64,000 bases of DNA, taken from positions 558,675 through 622,674 of the forward strand of contig NZ_JAUCBP010000007.1 of assembly GCF_030362855.1 (NCBI RefSeq), in the 5' to 3' direction. Made by a program: the position numbers and the translations under genes. Shown here one piece after another: positions 27,885 through 37,549 of this stretch; within the stretch, counting starts at the first letter, position 1; every line of letters begins with the position of its first letter. Source of the stretch: Neoalteromonas arenosi (GTDB lineage: Bacteria; Pseudomonadota; Gammaproteobacteria; Enterobacterales; Alteromonadaceae). Under the pieces are notes generated by a model. It saw only the letters and a list, made by a program, of their open reading frames with translations. It had not been told where the DNA came from and ran no database searches.

Positions 27885-28910
27885 TTGGCACAGCTAACCA
27901 TAGCGTTAGATATAATGGGGGGCGATCATGGCCCCCTAGTTATTTTAGCGGCTGCCATTCGCGCAGTTGAAAAACATTCCCATTGTCAATTCGTATTATG
28001 CGGCGACCAAGCCGTTATCCGACCTGCGCTTGAACCGCTGTCCAACGAACAATTATCACGTATCGAAGTCGAACACTGCGAGCAAGTGGTGTTGATGGAT
28101 GAAAAGCCGACACAAGCGCTGCGGAATAAAAAGCAATCCTCAATGCGCAGGGCGTTAGAGCTTGTTGCTGAAGGGCGGGCCGATGCATGTGTCAGTGCCG
28201 GTAATACTGGTGCTTTAATGGCAATGGCATTTTATGTATTAAAAACCTTGCCCGGCATAGACCGCCCAGCATTGGTTACAGCCATGCCAACGGCTAGTCA
28301 TCATCGCGTATTCTTACTCGACTTAGGTGCAAACGTTAATTGCGATTCTGAAGCCTTGTTTCAATATGGCGTTATGGGCACGGTGTTGGCGCAGCAATGT
28401 GCGCGCATCGACAACCCGCGTGTCGCTTTGCTCAATGTTGGCGAGGAAGACATTAAAGGCAATGCCCAAGTAAAGTATGCCGATCAGCTATTTCGCAATG
28501 CCGAGAGTATTAACTATATCGGCTATGTTGAAGGTGATGATATTTTCACTGACGTGGCAGATGTAGTCGTAACAGACGGTTTTACCGGTAACGTCGCGCT
28601 GAAATCCAGTGAAGGCCTGGCAAAATTAGTGATTAACGAAGTGCGTCGCGTGTCGCAGCAGAATTGGTACACGCGACTACTCGCGAAAATCTCCTTACCC
28701 CTACTAAAAAGTATTTATACTCGGGTGAACCCCGACCAGTATAACGGTGCGAGTCTGTTAGGATTGCGCGGCATTGTGGTCAAGAGCCACGGGAACGCCT
28801 CAGCGGATGCCTTTTACTACGCAATTTCACAGGCTATAAATGAAGCGCAGATGCAAGTTCCTGAGAGAATAAAAAACAGAATAGAGCAGGTATTGTTGGA
28901 GCATCATTAA
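27885..28910 (+). CDS. plsX: Phosphate acyltransferase PlsX
   Basis: The product is 341 residues from a TTG start; the first ATG in frame is inside the conserved DIMGGDHGP motif, so TTG is needed. [12 protein letters not shown]-like TAMPT and [10 protein letters not shown] are PlsX signatures. It transfers acyl groups from acyl-ACP to phosphate, giving acyl-phosphate for PlsY in phospholipid synthesis, as a peripheral membrane protein. It follows rpmF by 28 bases and is followed by fabH two bases after its stop, so it is in the same transcript. AGG lies 11 bases before the start. Nothing unusual otherwise. Confidence 0.95.
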   Translation: MAQLTIALDIMGGDHGPLVILAAAIRAVEKHSHCQFVLCGDQAVIRPALEPLSNEQLSRIEVEHCEQVVLMDEKPTQALRNKKQSSMRRALELVAEGRADACVSAGNTGALMAMAFYVLKTLPGIDRPALVTAMPTASHHRVFLLDLGANVNCDSEALFQYGVMGTVLAQQCARIDNPRVALLNVGEEDIKGNAQVKYADQLFRNAESINYIGYVEGDDIFTDVADVVVTDGFTGNVALKSSEGLAKLVINEVRRVSQQNWYTRLLAKISLPLLKSIYTRVNPDQYNGASLLGLRGIVVKSHGNASADAFYYAISQAINEAQMQVPERIKNRIEQVLLEHH

Positions 28911-28912
28911 GC

Positions 28913-29872
28913 ATGTACTCAAGATTTATTGGTACTGGAAGTTATTACCCAGAAGATATTCGCACTAACGCAGATTTAGAATCAATGGTCGATACATCCG
29001 ATGAATGGATTACAGACCGAACTGGCATAAAAGAACGTCGTATTATTGGCGCTGACGAAACTGCCGCCACTATGGGCGCTGAAGCCAGTCGTAAAGCGAT
29101 TGAAGCAGCAGATATCGACCCAAAGAGCATAGATATGATTGTCTGTGCAACCACGAGTGGTCGTTACGCGTTACCCTCTACTGCGTGCGAAATACAACGA
29201 ATCCTCGATTTAGACGGCATTCCTGCCTTTGACGTAGCAGCCGCTTGCGCGGGTTATTGTTATGCGTTGAGTGTAGCTGATCAATACATTAAATCCGGTA
29301 TGGCTAAGCGTATTTTGGTCGTTGGTACAGATTGCTTGAGTCGTCTGATTGATCCGGCTGACCGCAGTATGGTGATTTTATTTGGTGATGCAGCTGGCGC
29401 TACTATTATTGAAGCCAGTGAAGAGCCTGGTATTCTATCGACTCACATTCATGCGGCAGGTAGCTATGGTGATTTGCTATACGTCGGTAATCCAACCCGA
29501 GGAGACGAAGCGTCAGCCCACGAAAACTGGGGAGTGATGAAGGGCAATGAGGTGTTTAAAGTTGCCGTGACTAAACTCAGTGAAGTAGTTGAACAAACAC
29601 TTGCTGCTAATAATATGCAAAAGTCCGATTTGGATTGGTTGGTTCCGCATCAGGCTAACTTCCGCATTATTAAGGCCACAGCTAGAAAACTCGATATGAG
29701 TCTTGATCAAGTGGTGCTAACCTTAGAAAAATACGGTAACACGTCTGCTGCAACCGTACCTACAGCGCTAGACACGGCCATACGCGATGGTCGAATCAAG
29801 CGCGGTCAGAATTTGTTATTGGAAGCTTTTGGCGGTGGTTTTGCCTGGGCTTCAGCATTAGTTAAATATTAA
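28913..29872 (+). CDS. fabH: 3-oxoacyl-ACP synthase III (FabH)
   Basis: The product is 319 residues. The Cys-His-Asn triad is complete: Cys112 in AAACAGY, His246 in VPHQANF, Asn276 in YGNTSAA, at nearly the same positions as in E. coli. It condenses acetyl-CoA with malonyl-ACP to start type II fatty-acid synthesis. The ATG is two bases after the plsX stop, and fabD follows 14 bases after its own stop. The GNTS and FGGGFAWAS segments are typical. No odd features. Confidence 0.97.
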   Translation: MYSRFIGTGSYYPEDIRTNADLESMVDTSDEWITDRTGIKERRIIGADETAATMGAEASRKAIEAADIDPKSIDMIVCATTSGRYALPSTACEIQRILDLDGIPAFDVAAACAGYCYALSVADQYIKSGMAKRILVVGTDCLSRLIDPADRSMVILFGDAAGATIIEASEEPGILSTHIHAAGSYGDLLYVGNPTRGDEASAHENWGVMKGNEVFKVAVTKLSEVVEQTLAANNMQKSDLDWLVPHQANFRIIKATARKLDMSLDQVVLTLEKYGNTSAATVPTALDTAIRDGRIKRGQNLLLEAFGGGFAWASALVKY

Positions 29873-29886
29873 TTACAGGAAACTTC

Positions 29887-30810
29887 ATGTCTGTAAACGC
29901 TTGTGTATTTCCGGGACAAGGCTCCCAGAGTGTTGGCATGCTTGCGGCGATGGCCGACGAGTATCCACAAATTGAACAAACATTTGAAGAAGCATCAGCA
30001 AGTCTTGGTTATGACTTGTGGGATCTAGTGCAAAATGATCCAGACCAACAACTCAATCAAACGCATGTAACCCAACCTGCGTTGTTAACAGCTAGCGTTG
30101 CGCTGTGGCGCGTTGCTCAAGGCACTATTGGCGATGTCGCTTACTTAGCCGGACATAGCTTGGGTGAATATTCAGCGCTTGTTTGTGCTGGCGCGATATC
30201 ACTGAGTGATGCGGTCAAATTAGTCGAAGCGCGCGGTAAGTTCATGCAGCAAGCTGTGCCTGCCGGTGAAGGTGCCATGTATGCGATTATTGGCTTGGCT
30301 GATGATGCGATCGTACAGTGCTGTGAAGCCGCGGAGCAGGAAACTGGTGGCGTAGTTGCACCGGTTAACTACAATTCACCGGGCCAAGTAGTTATCGCTG
30401 GAGCTAGTCAAGCTGCTGAATTGGCAGCGAATGCGTGTAAAGAAGCCGGTGCTAAGCGCGCTCTACCATTGGCAGTCAGTGTGCCTTCGCATTGTGCGCT
30501 AATGAAACCAGCAGCAGAACAACTAGCGGCTTTGTTAGACACCATCAATATTGCTGCACCGCAAATTCCAGTGGTTAACAATGTCGACGTAAGTGTTGAA
30601 ACTAGCCCTGATGCGATTAAAGATGCACTTGTCCGGCAGCTTTATTGTCCTGTTAGATGGACAGAAAGCGTTGAGTATCTCGCCAAACAAGGTGTTGATA
30701 CAGCATTTGAAGTAGGGCCAGGTAAGGTTTTAACCGGTCTCATTAAGCGAATCGATAAGTCGATTAGCGCGTCTCCTATGAACGAACCTGCACATTTTAA
30801 CGCGGAATAA
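29887..30810 (+). CDS. fabD: Malonyl-CoA:ACP transacylase (FabD)
   Basis: The product is 307 residues. FPGQGSQSVGML at the N-terminus supplies the oxyanion Gln, and the nucleophile is Ser91 in GHSLGEYSA. His in SVPSHCALM and the Arg in VEARGKFM complete the malonyl-binding site, and the C-terminal FEVGPGKVL is conserved. It loads malonate onto ACP. The ATG follows an AGGAAA at about eight bases. It lies between fabH and fabG in the same orientation. Confidence 0.97.
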   Translation: MSVNACVFPGQGSQSVGMLAAMADEYPQIEQTFEEASASLGYDLWDLVQNDPDQQLNQTHVTQPALLTASVALWRVAQGTIGDVAYLAGHSLGEYSALVCAGAISLSDAVKLVEARGKFMQQAVPAGEGAMYAIIGLADDAIVQCCEAAEQETGGVVAPVNYNSPGQVVIAGASQAAELAANACKEAGAKRALPLAVSVPSHCALMKPAAEQLAALLDTINIAAPQIPVVNNVDVSVETSPDAIKDALVRQLYCPVRWTESVEYLAKQGVDTAFEVGPGKVLTGLIKRIDKSISASPMNEPAHFNAE

Positions 30811-30821
30811 GAGAATTTAAG

Positions 30822-31556
30822 ATGGAACAGATTAAAAAAATCGCGCTAGTTACCGGCGCAAGTCGCGGGATTGGTAAAGCGATCGCAGAAGCTCTCGTAG
30901 CGGCTGGGCATTTTGTCATCGGCACAGCGACAACCGAAAATGGTGCTGCGTCTATTAGTACTTATTTAGGTGAAAATGGCACGGGTATGGCACTTAATGT
31001 GACGGAAGCCGACAGTGTCAGCGATGTTATTAGTACGATTACCAAAGAGTATGGTGGTGTTGACGTATTGGTGAATAATGCAGGTATCACCCGTGACAAT
31101 TTATTAATGCGAATGAAAGACGATGAGTGGGACGATATTATGAGTACCAACTTAAAGTCTATCTTTACGCTATCTAAAGCGGTATCTCGCGGTATGATGA
31201 AAAAGCGCTTTGGTCGCATTATAAGCATTGGCTCTGTTGTGGGCAGCGCAGGTAACGCCGGTCAAGCTAACTACGCAGCTGCAAAGGCAGGGGTAATTGG
31301 CTTTACTAAGTCGTTAGCCCGAGAAGTAGCGAGCCGTGGTATTACGGCGAACGTTGTCGCGCCAGGGTTTATTGATACGGATATGACGCAATCATTAACG
31401 GATGATCAAAAAGCCGCAATTTTTAAAGATATTCCGGCCAATCGCTTAGGCGCACCAGCTGAAGTCGCTGCTGCGGTTGCTTTCTTAGCCAGTGATGCTG
31501 CGGCTTATATTACTGGTGAAACATTGCACGTAAACGGTGGAATGTTCATGCAATAA
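30822..31556 (+). CDS. fabG: 3-oxoacyl-ACP reductase (FabG)
   Basis: The product is 244 residues. [12 protein letters not shown] binds NADPH, NNAGITRDNLLMRM is characteristic of FabG itself, and the catalytic set includes Ser in GSVVGSAGN and Tyr151-x3-Lys155 in ANYAAAKAG. The C-terminus (ITGETLHVNGGMFM) is typical. It reduces 3-oxoacyl-ACP to (R)-3-hydroxyacyl-ACP. It follows fabD by 11 bases. A small hairpin and a separate acpP promoter follow in the 179-base gap to acpP, so ACP levels can be set independently. Confidence 0.97.
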   Translation: MEQIKKIALVTGASRGIGKAIAEALVAAGHFVIGTATTENGAASISTYLGENGTGMALNVTEADSVSDVISTITKEYGGVDVLVNNAGITRDNLLMRMKDDEWDDIMSTNLKSIFTLSKAVSRGMMKKRFGRIISIGSVVGSAGNAGQANYAAAKAGVIGFTKSLAREVASRGITANVVAPGFIDTDMTQSLTDDQKAAIFKDIPANRLGAPAEVAAAVAFLASDAAAYITGETLHVNGGMFMQ

Positions 31557-31565
31557 CCAGTTAAA

Positions 31566-31586
31566 CGGCTAAATATGATTTAGTCG
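31566..31586 (+). other. Short hairpin between fabG and acpP
   Basis: CTAAAT / ATTTAG stem with an ATG loop, extended by a CG pair past a mismatch. No T-run follows, so it is more likely an RNA-processing or 3'-end-stabilising element than a terminator. Confidence 0.3.
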
Positions 31587-31661
31587 CTTGATTGTTAAGA
31601 ATTTGTTGATACACTTTTTGTTGTTAGCTGGTTTGACCTCCTCGATTTAAACGATTGTTAC

Positions 31662-31690
31662 TTGCAAGGCGTTTTGAGGCTGAATAAACT
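31662..31690 (+). promoter_or_regulatory. Candidate acpP promoter
   Basis: TTGCAA (31662-31667), 17-base spacer, TAAACT (31685-31690). It gives a leader of about 40 bases with Shine-Dalgarno AAGGGA before acpP. ACP is needed in far larger amounts than the Fab enzymes, so its own promoter is expected. Confidence 0.55.
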
Positions 31691-31735
31691 AGCGGCAGTT
31701 TTTATATCTAGTGACGTAAAGGGAAATCTAGAACT

Positions 31736-31975
31736 ATGAGTAACATCGAAGAACGCGTTAAGAAAATCATTGTTGAGCAACTTGGCGTAAAAGAAGAAGA
31801 AGTAAAAAGCGAAGCCTCTTTTGTTGACGATCTTGGCGCAGACTCACTTGACACTGTTGAGTTGGTAATGGCGCTAGAAGAAGAGTTTGATACCGAAATT
31901 CCTGATGAAGAAGCAGAGAAGATTACTACGGTTCAATCGGCTATTGATTATATCAACGCCAACAAAGACGCTTAA
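31736..31975 (+). CDS. acpP: Acyl carrier protein
   Basis: The product is 79 residues and very acidic. The 4'-phosphopantetheine site is Ser37 in [10 protein letters not shown]. The sequence keeps the classical ACP helices ([35 protein letters not shown]). It carries growing acyl chains in the cytoplasm. It has its own promoter upstream and a terminator just after, which should give an abundant monocistronic mRNA, with part of the transcription running on into fabF. Confidence 0.98.
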   Translation: MSNIEERVKKIIVEQLGVKEEEVKSEASFVDDLGADSLDTVELVMALEEEFDTEIPDEEAEKITTVQSAIDYINANKDA

Positions 31976-31988
31976 TCTAAGTATTCCT

Positions 31989-32016
31989 AAAAACGGCTCT
32001 TTTTGAGCCGTTTTTC
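31989..32016 (+). terminator. Rho-independent terminator between acpP and fabF
   Basis: ACGGCTC / GAGCCGT stem with a T5 loop and T-run after. It lies 14 bases after the acpP stop and probably attenuates read-through into fabF. Confidence 0.88.
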
Positions 32017-32054
32017 CGTTTATAGACTATCAGTTTTTTTCTATCGAGGGCAAA

Positions 32055-33296
32055 GTGACCAAAAGGCGCGTTGTTGTTACCGGTATGGGCATGCTTTCTC
32101 CGCTTGGCAATACCGTTGAAGAGACTTGGGGAGCGATCCTCAAAGGGCAGAGTGGCATAGGACCGATCACACATTTCGATCCTGAGCAGTTATCTACACG
32201 TTTTGCGGGTGAAGTCAAAGATTTCGATCCTACGCAGTACATCGAGCGCAAAGAGGTCAAAAAAATGGACCGCTTTATTCAGCTGGGTATTGCTGCTGCA
32301 AAACAAGCGATGGCTGATGCGGCGCTTGACGTGAATGAAAGCAATGCACATCGCATTGGTGTTTCAATTGGCTCGGGGATTGGTGGCTTGCAGTTGATTG
32401 AAGAAAATCACACTAAGCTAACCAATAGCGGTCCGAAACGTGTATCGCCATTTTTTGTGCCTTCGACAATTACCAACATGATCTCGGGTTTTTTGTCCAT
32501 TATGGAAGGTCTTAAAGGGCCTAACCTCAATGTTGTCACTGCTTGTACAACTGGTGTGCACAACATTGGCATTGCTGCGCGCACAATTGCGTATCACGAT
32601 GCCGATGTTATGGTGGCTGGCGGTGCCGAAGCATCTATTACGCCATTAGGTATGGCTGGGTTTGCTGCGGCTCGTGCTCTCAGTAGTCGCAATGATGATC
32701 CACAAGCTGCAAGTCGTCCATGGGATAAAGGTCGCGATGGTTTTGTTATGGGCGAGGGCGCGGGTGTCATCGTGTTAGAGTCGCTTGAACATGCACAAGC
32801 ACGTGGCGCTAAGATTTATGGTGAAGTGGTTGGTTTTGGTATGAGCGGTGACGCTTTCCACATGACTTCACCACCTGAAAATGGTGAAGGTGCCGCGATG
32901 TCGATGAACAATGCGATTAACGACGCCGGTATTGATGCCAATGCGATTGGTTACGTCAATGCTCACGGTACATCTACACCAGCCGGTGATATTGCTGAGT
33001 TACGTGCGGTTAAGTCCGTATTTGGTCAAGGCACCAGTGTTAAAGTGAGTTCGACAAAATCTATGATTGGCCATTTATTAGGGGCCGCCGGTTCTGTTGA
33101 AGCGATATTTACCTTGCTGGCGTTGCGCGATCGCTTGGCGCCACCCACAATTAACCTCACTGATCCCGACGATGAGTGTGATGTAGACCTAGTCCCCAAC
33201 GAACCCAAAGCGTTTAACGAGGATTATGCCTTGTGCAACTCGTTTGGTTTTGGTGGCACGAACGGATCACTCGTATTTAAGCGCATGGATGGGTAA
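32055..33296 (+). CDS. fabF: 3-oxoacyl-ACP synthase II (FabF)
   Basis: The product is 413 residues from a GTG start with GAGGG five bases upstream. The Cys-His-His triad is present: Cys164 in TACTTGVHN, His in [11 protein letters not shown], His in [23 protein letters not shown] is the standard N-terminus. It elongates acyl-ACP and in E. coli sets the temperature-dependent cis-vaccenate level. It follows acpP after a terminator, and pabC starts 36 bases downstream. Nothing unusual. Confidence 0.97.
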   Translation: MTKRRVVVTGMGMLSPLGNTVEETWGAILKGQSGIGPITHFDPEQLSTRFAGEVKDFDPTQYIERKEVKKMDRFIQLGIAAAKQAMADAALDVNESNAHRIGVSIGSGIGGLQLIEENHTKLTNSGPKRVSPFFVPSTITNMISGFLSIMEGLKGPNLNVVTACTTGVHNIGIAARTIAYHDADVMVAGGAEASITPLGMAGFAAARALSSRNDDPQAASRPWDKGRDGFVMGEGAGVIVLESLEHAQARGAKIYGEVVGFGMSGDAFHMTSPPENGEGAAMSMNNAINDAGIDANAIGYVNAHGTSTPAGDIAELRAVKSVFGQGTSVKVSSTKSMIGHLLGAAGSVEAIFTLLALRDRLAPPTINLTDPDDECDVDLVPNEPKAFNEDYALCNSFGFGGTNGSLVFKRMDG

Positions 33297-33329
33297 ACTG
33301 CTCATTCTAGGATAGTAATAGCGAGCAGT
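33297..33329 (+). promoter_or_regulatory. Hairpin over the pabC ribosome-binding region
   Basis: ACTGCTC (33297-33303) pairs with GAGCAGT (33323-33329). The right arm includes the only Shine-Dalgarno-like GAG and ends three bases before the TTG start of pabC. It could lower pabC translation. The stem starts right at the fabF stop, so ribosomes finishing fabF would open it. Confidence 0.4.
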
Positions 33330-33332
33330 ATT

Positions 33333-34223
33333 TTGAGTGACCACTCATTGGTAATGGCGACAAACAGTCGCGCAGCGAACTACGGCGATGGTTGTTTTAC
33401 TACTATCGCCGTTTTAAATGGTCGCTTACAACTTGCTGATTACCACTTAAAACGCCTGCAATCTGACTGCACTCGATTGGGTATTGATCATCGCGCTATC
33501 TCATATGTATGCGATGATTTGCTGACAAACGAAGCTAGTAACACCGAAGCAAGTCAACAAGTGATTAGTTTGCAAGCGCTAATGGCAATGTTAGATTCGC
33601 ATGTCGACCACGAACAAGCCGTACTTAAAATTTTAATCAGTCGAGGTAATGGCGGGCGCGGTTACTCACCGGCAAGTTGCTCTAATCCAGAAGCAATCAT
33701 CACTCTACATCCCTTTCCACAGTACTATGCACAATGGCGAGCACGAGGCGTAGCACTGGGTGTCTCGCCAATACAGTTAGCAGAGCAGCCGTTATTGGCT
33801 GGTCTTAAGCACCTTAATCGCTTGGAACAAGTGCTAATAAAACAAGCGTTGGAAACGACAGAGTATGACGATGTGCTGGTTACAACGTTAAGCGGAGAAT
33901 TGATTGAAGCGTCTGCCGCGAATGTTTTTTGGTTAGCCCATGATGGTACTTGGTGCACGCCGAAGATCACTCATGCAGGGGTGAACGGTGTTTGTCGACA
34001 GTGGATCCTCGATTTTTTGTACGGTAAAGACTTGCCGGTCAATGAGGCGCACTTCAAACTCAGTGATGTAATGGCCGCGCGAGCTGTTTTTTTGTGTAAT
34101 GCTGTGATGCAAATAATGCCAGTTAACTCACTGGAGTCACCCCAAGGCAAGGCTAGCTTCGCATTAGAACCAGTATTTAAGTTAGCAACAAAGATAGATG
34201 ATGAGGCTATACAACGTGCGTAA
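33333..34223 (+). CDS. pabC: Aminodeoxychorismate lyase (PabC)
   Basis: The product is 296 residues from a TTG start, the only start placing the conserved NYGDGCFTT near the N-terminus. It is a fold-type IV PLP enzyme: the Schiff-base Lys is in GLKHLNRLEQVL, and the phosphate-binding region is ELIEASAANVFW. It converts 4-amino-4-deoxychorismate to p-aminobenzoate and pyruvate for folate synthesis. It stands between fabF and mltG as in E. coli. Its end overlaps the start of mltG. The start is weak (TTG, possible hairpin over its ribosome site), suggesting low or fabF-coupled translation. Confidence 0.93.
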   Translation: MSDHSLVMATNSRAANYGDGCFTTIAVLNGRLQLADYHLKRLQSDCTRLGIDHRAISYVCDDLLTNEASNTEASQQVISLQALMAMLDSHVDHEQAVLKILISRGNGGRGYSPASCSNPEAIITLHPFPQYYAQWRARGVALGVSPIQLAEQPLLAGLKHLNRLEQVLIKQALETTEYDDVLVTTLSGELIEASAANVFWLAHDGTWCTPKITHAGVNGVCRQWILDFLYGKDLPVNEAHFKLSDVMAARAVFLCNAVMQIMPVNSLESPQGKASFALEPVFKLATKIDDEAIQRA

Positions 34224-35223
34224 AAACCTAACTCTTCTTTTTGCAATTTTGTTTGCAGTTAGCATTCTAGCGGGTCTGTTCGTTTTACATAAAGCAAACA
34301 ATGCGATTTCTCAGACGGCTAAAAATAAGACTGATTATCTGTTTACGCTTGATCCTGGTACCAGTTTGTATCAGCTGATGAGTCAATTGGACGATGCAGG
34401 CGTTTATCAGCAAAGCGATTGGCTAAAAATTGCCTTTCGGTTACAAGCCCAAGTTTCGACCATTAAAGCCGGAACCTATGAGATTGCGCCCGGATTAACG
34501 CTTACGGAACTGTTACAAGACCTCTACCAAGGTAACGAAAAGCAGTTTTCTATCACCTTGATAGAGGGTTTACGTTGGCGCGATTGGCTTGCACAACTCA
34601 ATGACCACGAATACTTGGTCGATCCATTAGACGCGGCTGATATTGCCCAATGGCTTAGTGAAAACCCAGTACCAGGTAATAACTTAGAGGGTTGGTTGTT
34701 GCCTGATACCTACGCATTTACGGCAAATACCCCGGTGATTGATATTGTTGAGCGTGCGCACCGAGCAATGCAAACACTGTTAGAGGAACAATGGCAAAAC
34801 CGCTTCCCCGATTTACCCTATGAAGCAAGCTATGATGCGCTAATAATGGCATCCATTATTGAAAAGGAAACAGGTGTTGCTCACGAGCGCGAGCACATAG
34901 CCGGGGTTTTTGTGAATCGACTCAACAAAAACATGCGTTTACAAACCGACCCAACTGTCATTTATGGCATAGGGGAGAGTTTCGATGGCAATATTACCCG
35001 CAAACACTTGCGCACGCCGACCCCTTACAATACTTATGTGATCAAAGGATTACCGCCTACGCCAATCGCGATGCCGGGTAAAGCCTCAGTTTTAGCGGCC
35101 TTCAATCCGTTAATTACCGATGATTTATATTTTGTGTCTAAAGGCGATGGCACACATTTTTTCTCATCAACCCTCGAACAACACAACCAAGCTGTGAGAG
35201 AATATCAGCTAGGTATCAAGTAA
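34216..35223 (+). CDS. mltG: Endolytic murein transglycosylase MltG
   Basis: The product is about 335 residues from the GTG at 34216, favoured because GAGG lies nine bases upstream and the protein then begins MRKNLTLLF; an ATG at 34198 would add six residues without a ribosome site. An N-terminal membrane anchor (about 5-25), a LysM-like domain (LDPGTSLYQLM, FRLQAQVSTIKAGTYE), then the YceG catalytic domain with catalytic Glu in ASIIEKETG, and NRLNKNMRLQTDPTVIYG. It cuts nascent glycan strands in the periplasm. It overlaps the end of pabC by eight bases (GTGCGTAA), so translation is coupled; tmk follows 13 bases after. Confidence 0.94.
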   Translation: MRKNLTLLFAILFAVSILAGLFVLHKANNAISQTAKNKTDYLFTLDPGTSLYQLMSQLDDAGVYQQSDWLKIAFRLQAQVSTIKAGTYEIAPGLTLTELLQDLYQGNEKQFSITLIEGLRWRDWLAQLNDHEYLVDPLDAADIAQWLSENPVPGNNLEGWLLPDTYAFTANTPVIDIVERAHRAMQTLLEEQWQNRFPDLPYEASYDALIMASIIEKETGVAHEREHIAGVFVNRLNKNMRLQTDPTVIYGIGESFDGNITRKHLRTPTPYNTYVIKGLPPTPIAMPGKASVLAAFNPLITDDLYFVSKGDGTHFFSSTLEQHNQAVREYQLGIK

Positions 35224-35236
35224 AGTCGAAAACAGT

Positions 35237-35860
35237 TTGAAATCAGGCAAATTTATTGTAGTTGAAGGCCTCGAAGGAGCCGGCAAGAGCTCAGTCATTG
35301 CGCAAATCAATACCGCACTTAAAGACGCTCAAAAAGACGTGGTAAATACCCGCGAACCCGGTGGTACGCCCATGGCGGAAGCCATTCGAGCATGTGTTAA
35401 ACAACCATGGGATGAGACAGTAACGACCGAAACTGAGCTTATGTTGATGTACGCAGCGCGGTCACAATTGATCGAAAACGTGATTAAACCCGCTATCGAG
35501 CAAGGGCAGTGGGTAGTTGGCGACCGCCATGATTTGTCATCAATCGCGTATCAGGGCGGTGGTCGTGGTGTTGATCGCACTCTTTTAGATACCATTCGCG
35601 GTATTACACTGCAGGGTTTCAAGCCCGACTTAACCATTTACTTGGATGTCGAGCCTGCAGTCGGTTTAGCGCGGGCGAGAGGCCGGGGTGAATTGGATCG
35701 CATAGAACTTTCGGGATTAGACTTTTTTGAGCGTGCGCGAAGCAGTTATTTAGCTGAAGCCGATAAGGATAACAGCATTCGCGTAGTAGATGCCATGCAA
35801 GACATGGATGCCGTACATCAATGCGTTGTTAGTATAATTAATCAATTTGTGCAGCAATGA
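35237..35860 (+). CDS. tmk: Thymidylate kinase
   Basis: The product is 207 residues from a TTG start with little Shine-Dalgarno. The P-loop is GLEGAGKSS (residues 9-17), DR-box GDRHDLSSIAYQGGGR, and LID region with RARGRGELDRIE. It phosphorylates dTMP to dTDP. The order mltG-tmk-holB-tatD matches E. coli and Pseudomonas. Its stop overlaps the holB ATG (ATGA). Nothing unusual. Confidence 0.96.
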   Translation: MKSGKFIVVEGLEGAGKSSVIAQINTALKDAQKDVVNTREPGGTPMAEAIRACVKQPWDETVTTETELMLMYAARSQLIENVIKPAIEQGQWVVGDRHDLSSIAYQGGGRGVDRTLLDTIRGITLQGFKPDLTIYLDVEPAVGLARARGRGELDRIELSGLDFFERARSSYLAEADKDNSIRVVDAMQDMDAVHQCVVSIINQFVQQ

Positions 35861-36774
35861 CATTACCTTGGTTTGACTCGAATTTAACGACCCTTGCTCA
35901 GCGCGCCATTGCACGTCGTTTGCATCATGCTTTGTTGTTTTCTGGCCCGCGAGATATAGGTAAACAACACTTTGCCCGTGACTTGGCACAAATGCTGTTG
36001 TGTAAAGATGTAACCACGCATAATCGCGCGTGTGGTCAATGCCAAGCATGTAATTTGTTTATCGCTGGTAGCCATCCAGACTTCATTTGGCTGACAACTG
36101 AAAAGACGCAAATTAGTGTTGATGCGATCCGCGAAGCGATACAACAACTCAACACCACGGCACAATTAACCCACAACAAAGTCTTGGTGATACCCGACGC
36201 ACATTTGTTGAGTGAATCAGCAGCTAATGCATTGCTAAAAACGCTCGAGGAACCTACGCCATCAACTTTTATTATTTTGCTCACGCCATTTGTTAGCCGC
36301 TTACTGCCAACCATTTTAAGTCGCTGCGAAAAACATACGTTACACACGCCCGATGCTACACAAAGCTTGCCTTGGATAACACAACAACTGCATGCACAAG
36401 GGCACAATGTCGATGTTGAACCATCGACGCTAGCGGCCTATGGCAATGCACCTTTTGCAGTAATCAATAGCGTCGTTAATGCCGACGCCTTGAGTTTTGA
36501 TGAGTTCAGTCAAACATTGCAAGCGGTGTTAGCTCGCCGTTTGTCACCACTGGATGCCGCGGAAAAGTATCAAAAAGATTACTTACAGGTGATCAATTGG
36601 GTACAACGTGATGTAAATAGCAAGACTAAAGACGGTCATCAACAGCTACTTGAACGCCAATGGCAAGCGGCTAATAGACTAGATGAACTAGCGTTGAGTG
36701 CCCGCCATGCTGGCGTTAATAAAGTATTGTTACTGACCGAAATTTTTGACACCGTTTTAGAAAGTGTAGAGTAA
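35857..36774 (+). CDS. holB: DNA polymerase III delta' subunit
   Basis: The product is 305 residues. A P-loop-like FSGPRDIGKQHFA (a degenerate Walker A, as in delta'), a Cys4-like zinc motif CGQCQACNLF, and the HNKVLVIPDAHLLSESAANA and LLKTLEEPTPSTFIILLT segments of the AAA+ domain are present, with the C-terminal collar domain after about residue 210. It is part of the clamp-loader complex. It overlaps tmk by four bases, and tatD begins directly after its stop. There is no pilZ gene between holB and tatD, unlike Pseudomonas. Confidence 0.94.
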   Translation: MTLPWFDSNLTTLAQRAIARRLHHALLFSGPRDIGKQHFARDLAQMLLCKDVTTHNRACGQCQACNLFIAGSHPDFIWLTTEKTQISVDAIREAIQQLNTTAQLTHNKVLVIPDAHLLSESAANALLKTLEEPTPSTFIILLTPFVSRLLPTILSRCEKHTLHTPDATQSLPWITQQLHAQGHNVDVEPSTLAAYGNAPFAVINSVVNADALSFDEFSQTLQAVLARRLSPLDAAEKYQKDYLQVINWVQRDVNSKTKDGHQQLLERQWQAANRLDELALSARHAGVNKVLLLTEIFDTVLESVE

Positions 36775-37548
36775 ATGTTTGTAGATTCGCATTGTCATTT
36801 AGACCGATTAGGTCAATCAAAAGAGGAACTAGCTGCAACATTAAAGTTTGCCAAAGACCGCGGCGTTGAACACTTTTTGTGTGTTTCAGTGTCGGTAAAA
36901 GATTATCAACCTATGCTAAAAGCCATTGAGGGACTTGATAATATTTCTGTATCTTGTGGTGTTCATCCCTTGCACCAAGAAGACCGCTGCGCCAAGCAAG
37001 AATTACTCGATGTGTGTAGCGATGAGCGCGTAGTAGCAGTCGGTGAGACAGGCCTCGATTATTTTTACAGTGAAGACACCCGCGATGTGCAAATGGCATC
37101 ATTTATCGATCACATTCACGTTGCCAACGAATTAAACAAACCGCTGATCATTCATACGCGCGACGCACGGCAAGATACACTGGATGCCTTACGTAAGCAC
37201 AAAGCCGAATCTACACAAGGAGTTTTGCATTGCTTTACCGAGTCTTTGGAGATGGCAGAAGCGGCAATAGCGTTGGGTTTCTACATTTCTTTTTCCGGCA
37301 TAGTAACGTTTAACAGTGCCAAGGAGTTACGCGAAGTGGCAAAAGCCATTCCACTGGATAGAATACTAATAGAAACTGACTCTCCATGGCTAGCACCAGT
37401 ACCACACCGAGGGAAACAAAACCAACCCGGGTATGTCGTTGAAGTCGCTGAGTTCATTGCACAACTGCGCGGTATCAGTGTTGCTGAGCTCGCTGCCGCC
37501 ACAACGGCAAATTTCTATCGTTTATTTGATCGCGTAGAGGCCGCCTAA
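36775..37548 (+). CDS. TatD-family metal-dependent hydrolase (YcfH type)
   Basis: The product is 257 residues. Metal ligands: FVDSHCHLD at the N-terminus, GETGLDYF (Glu), IIHTRDA (His), VLHCFTES (His) and ETDSPWLAP (Asp). The family hydrolyses DNA or other phosphate esters; E. coli YcfH sits at the same genomic position. The ATG comes directly after the holB stop with no gap. The PNPOx-like gene follows by one base. The product is cytoplasmic; in vivo substrate is unclear. Confidence 0.92.
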   Translation: MFVDSHCHLDRLGQSKEELAATLKFAKDRGVEHFLCVSVSVKDYQPMLKAIEGLDNISVSCGVHPLHQEDRCAKQELLDVCSDERVVAVGETGLDYFYSEDTRDVQMASFIDHIHVANELNKPLIIHTRDARQDTLDALRKHKAESTQGVLHCFTESLEMAEAAIALGFYISFSGIVTFNSAKELREVAKAIPLDRILIETDSPWLAPVPHRGKQNQPGYVVEVAEFIAQLRGISVAELAAATTANFYRLFDRVEAA

Positions 37549-37549
37549 A

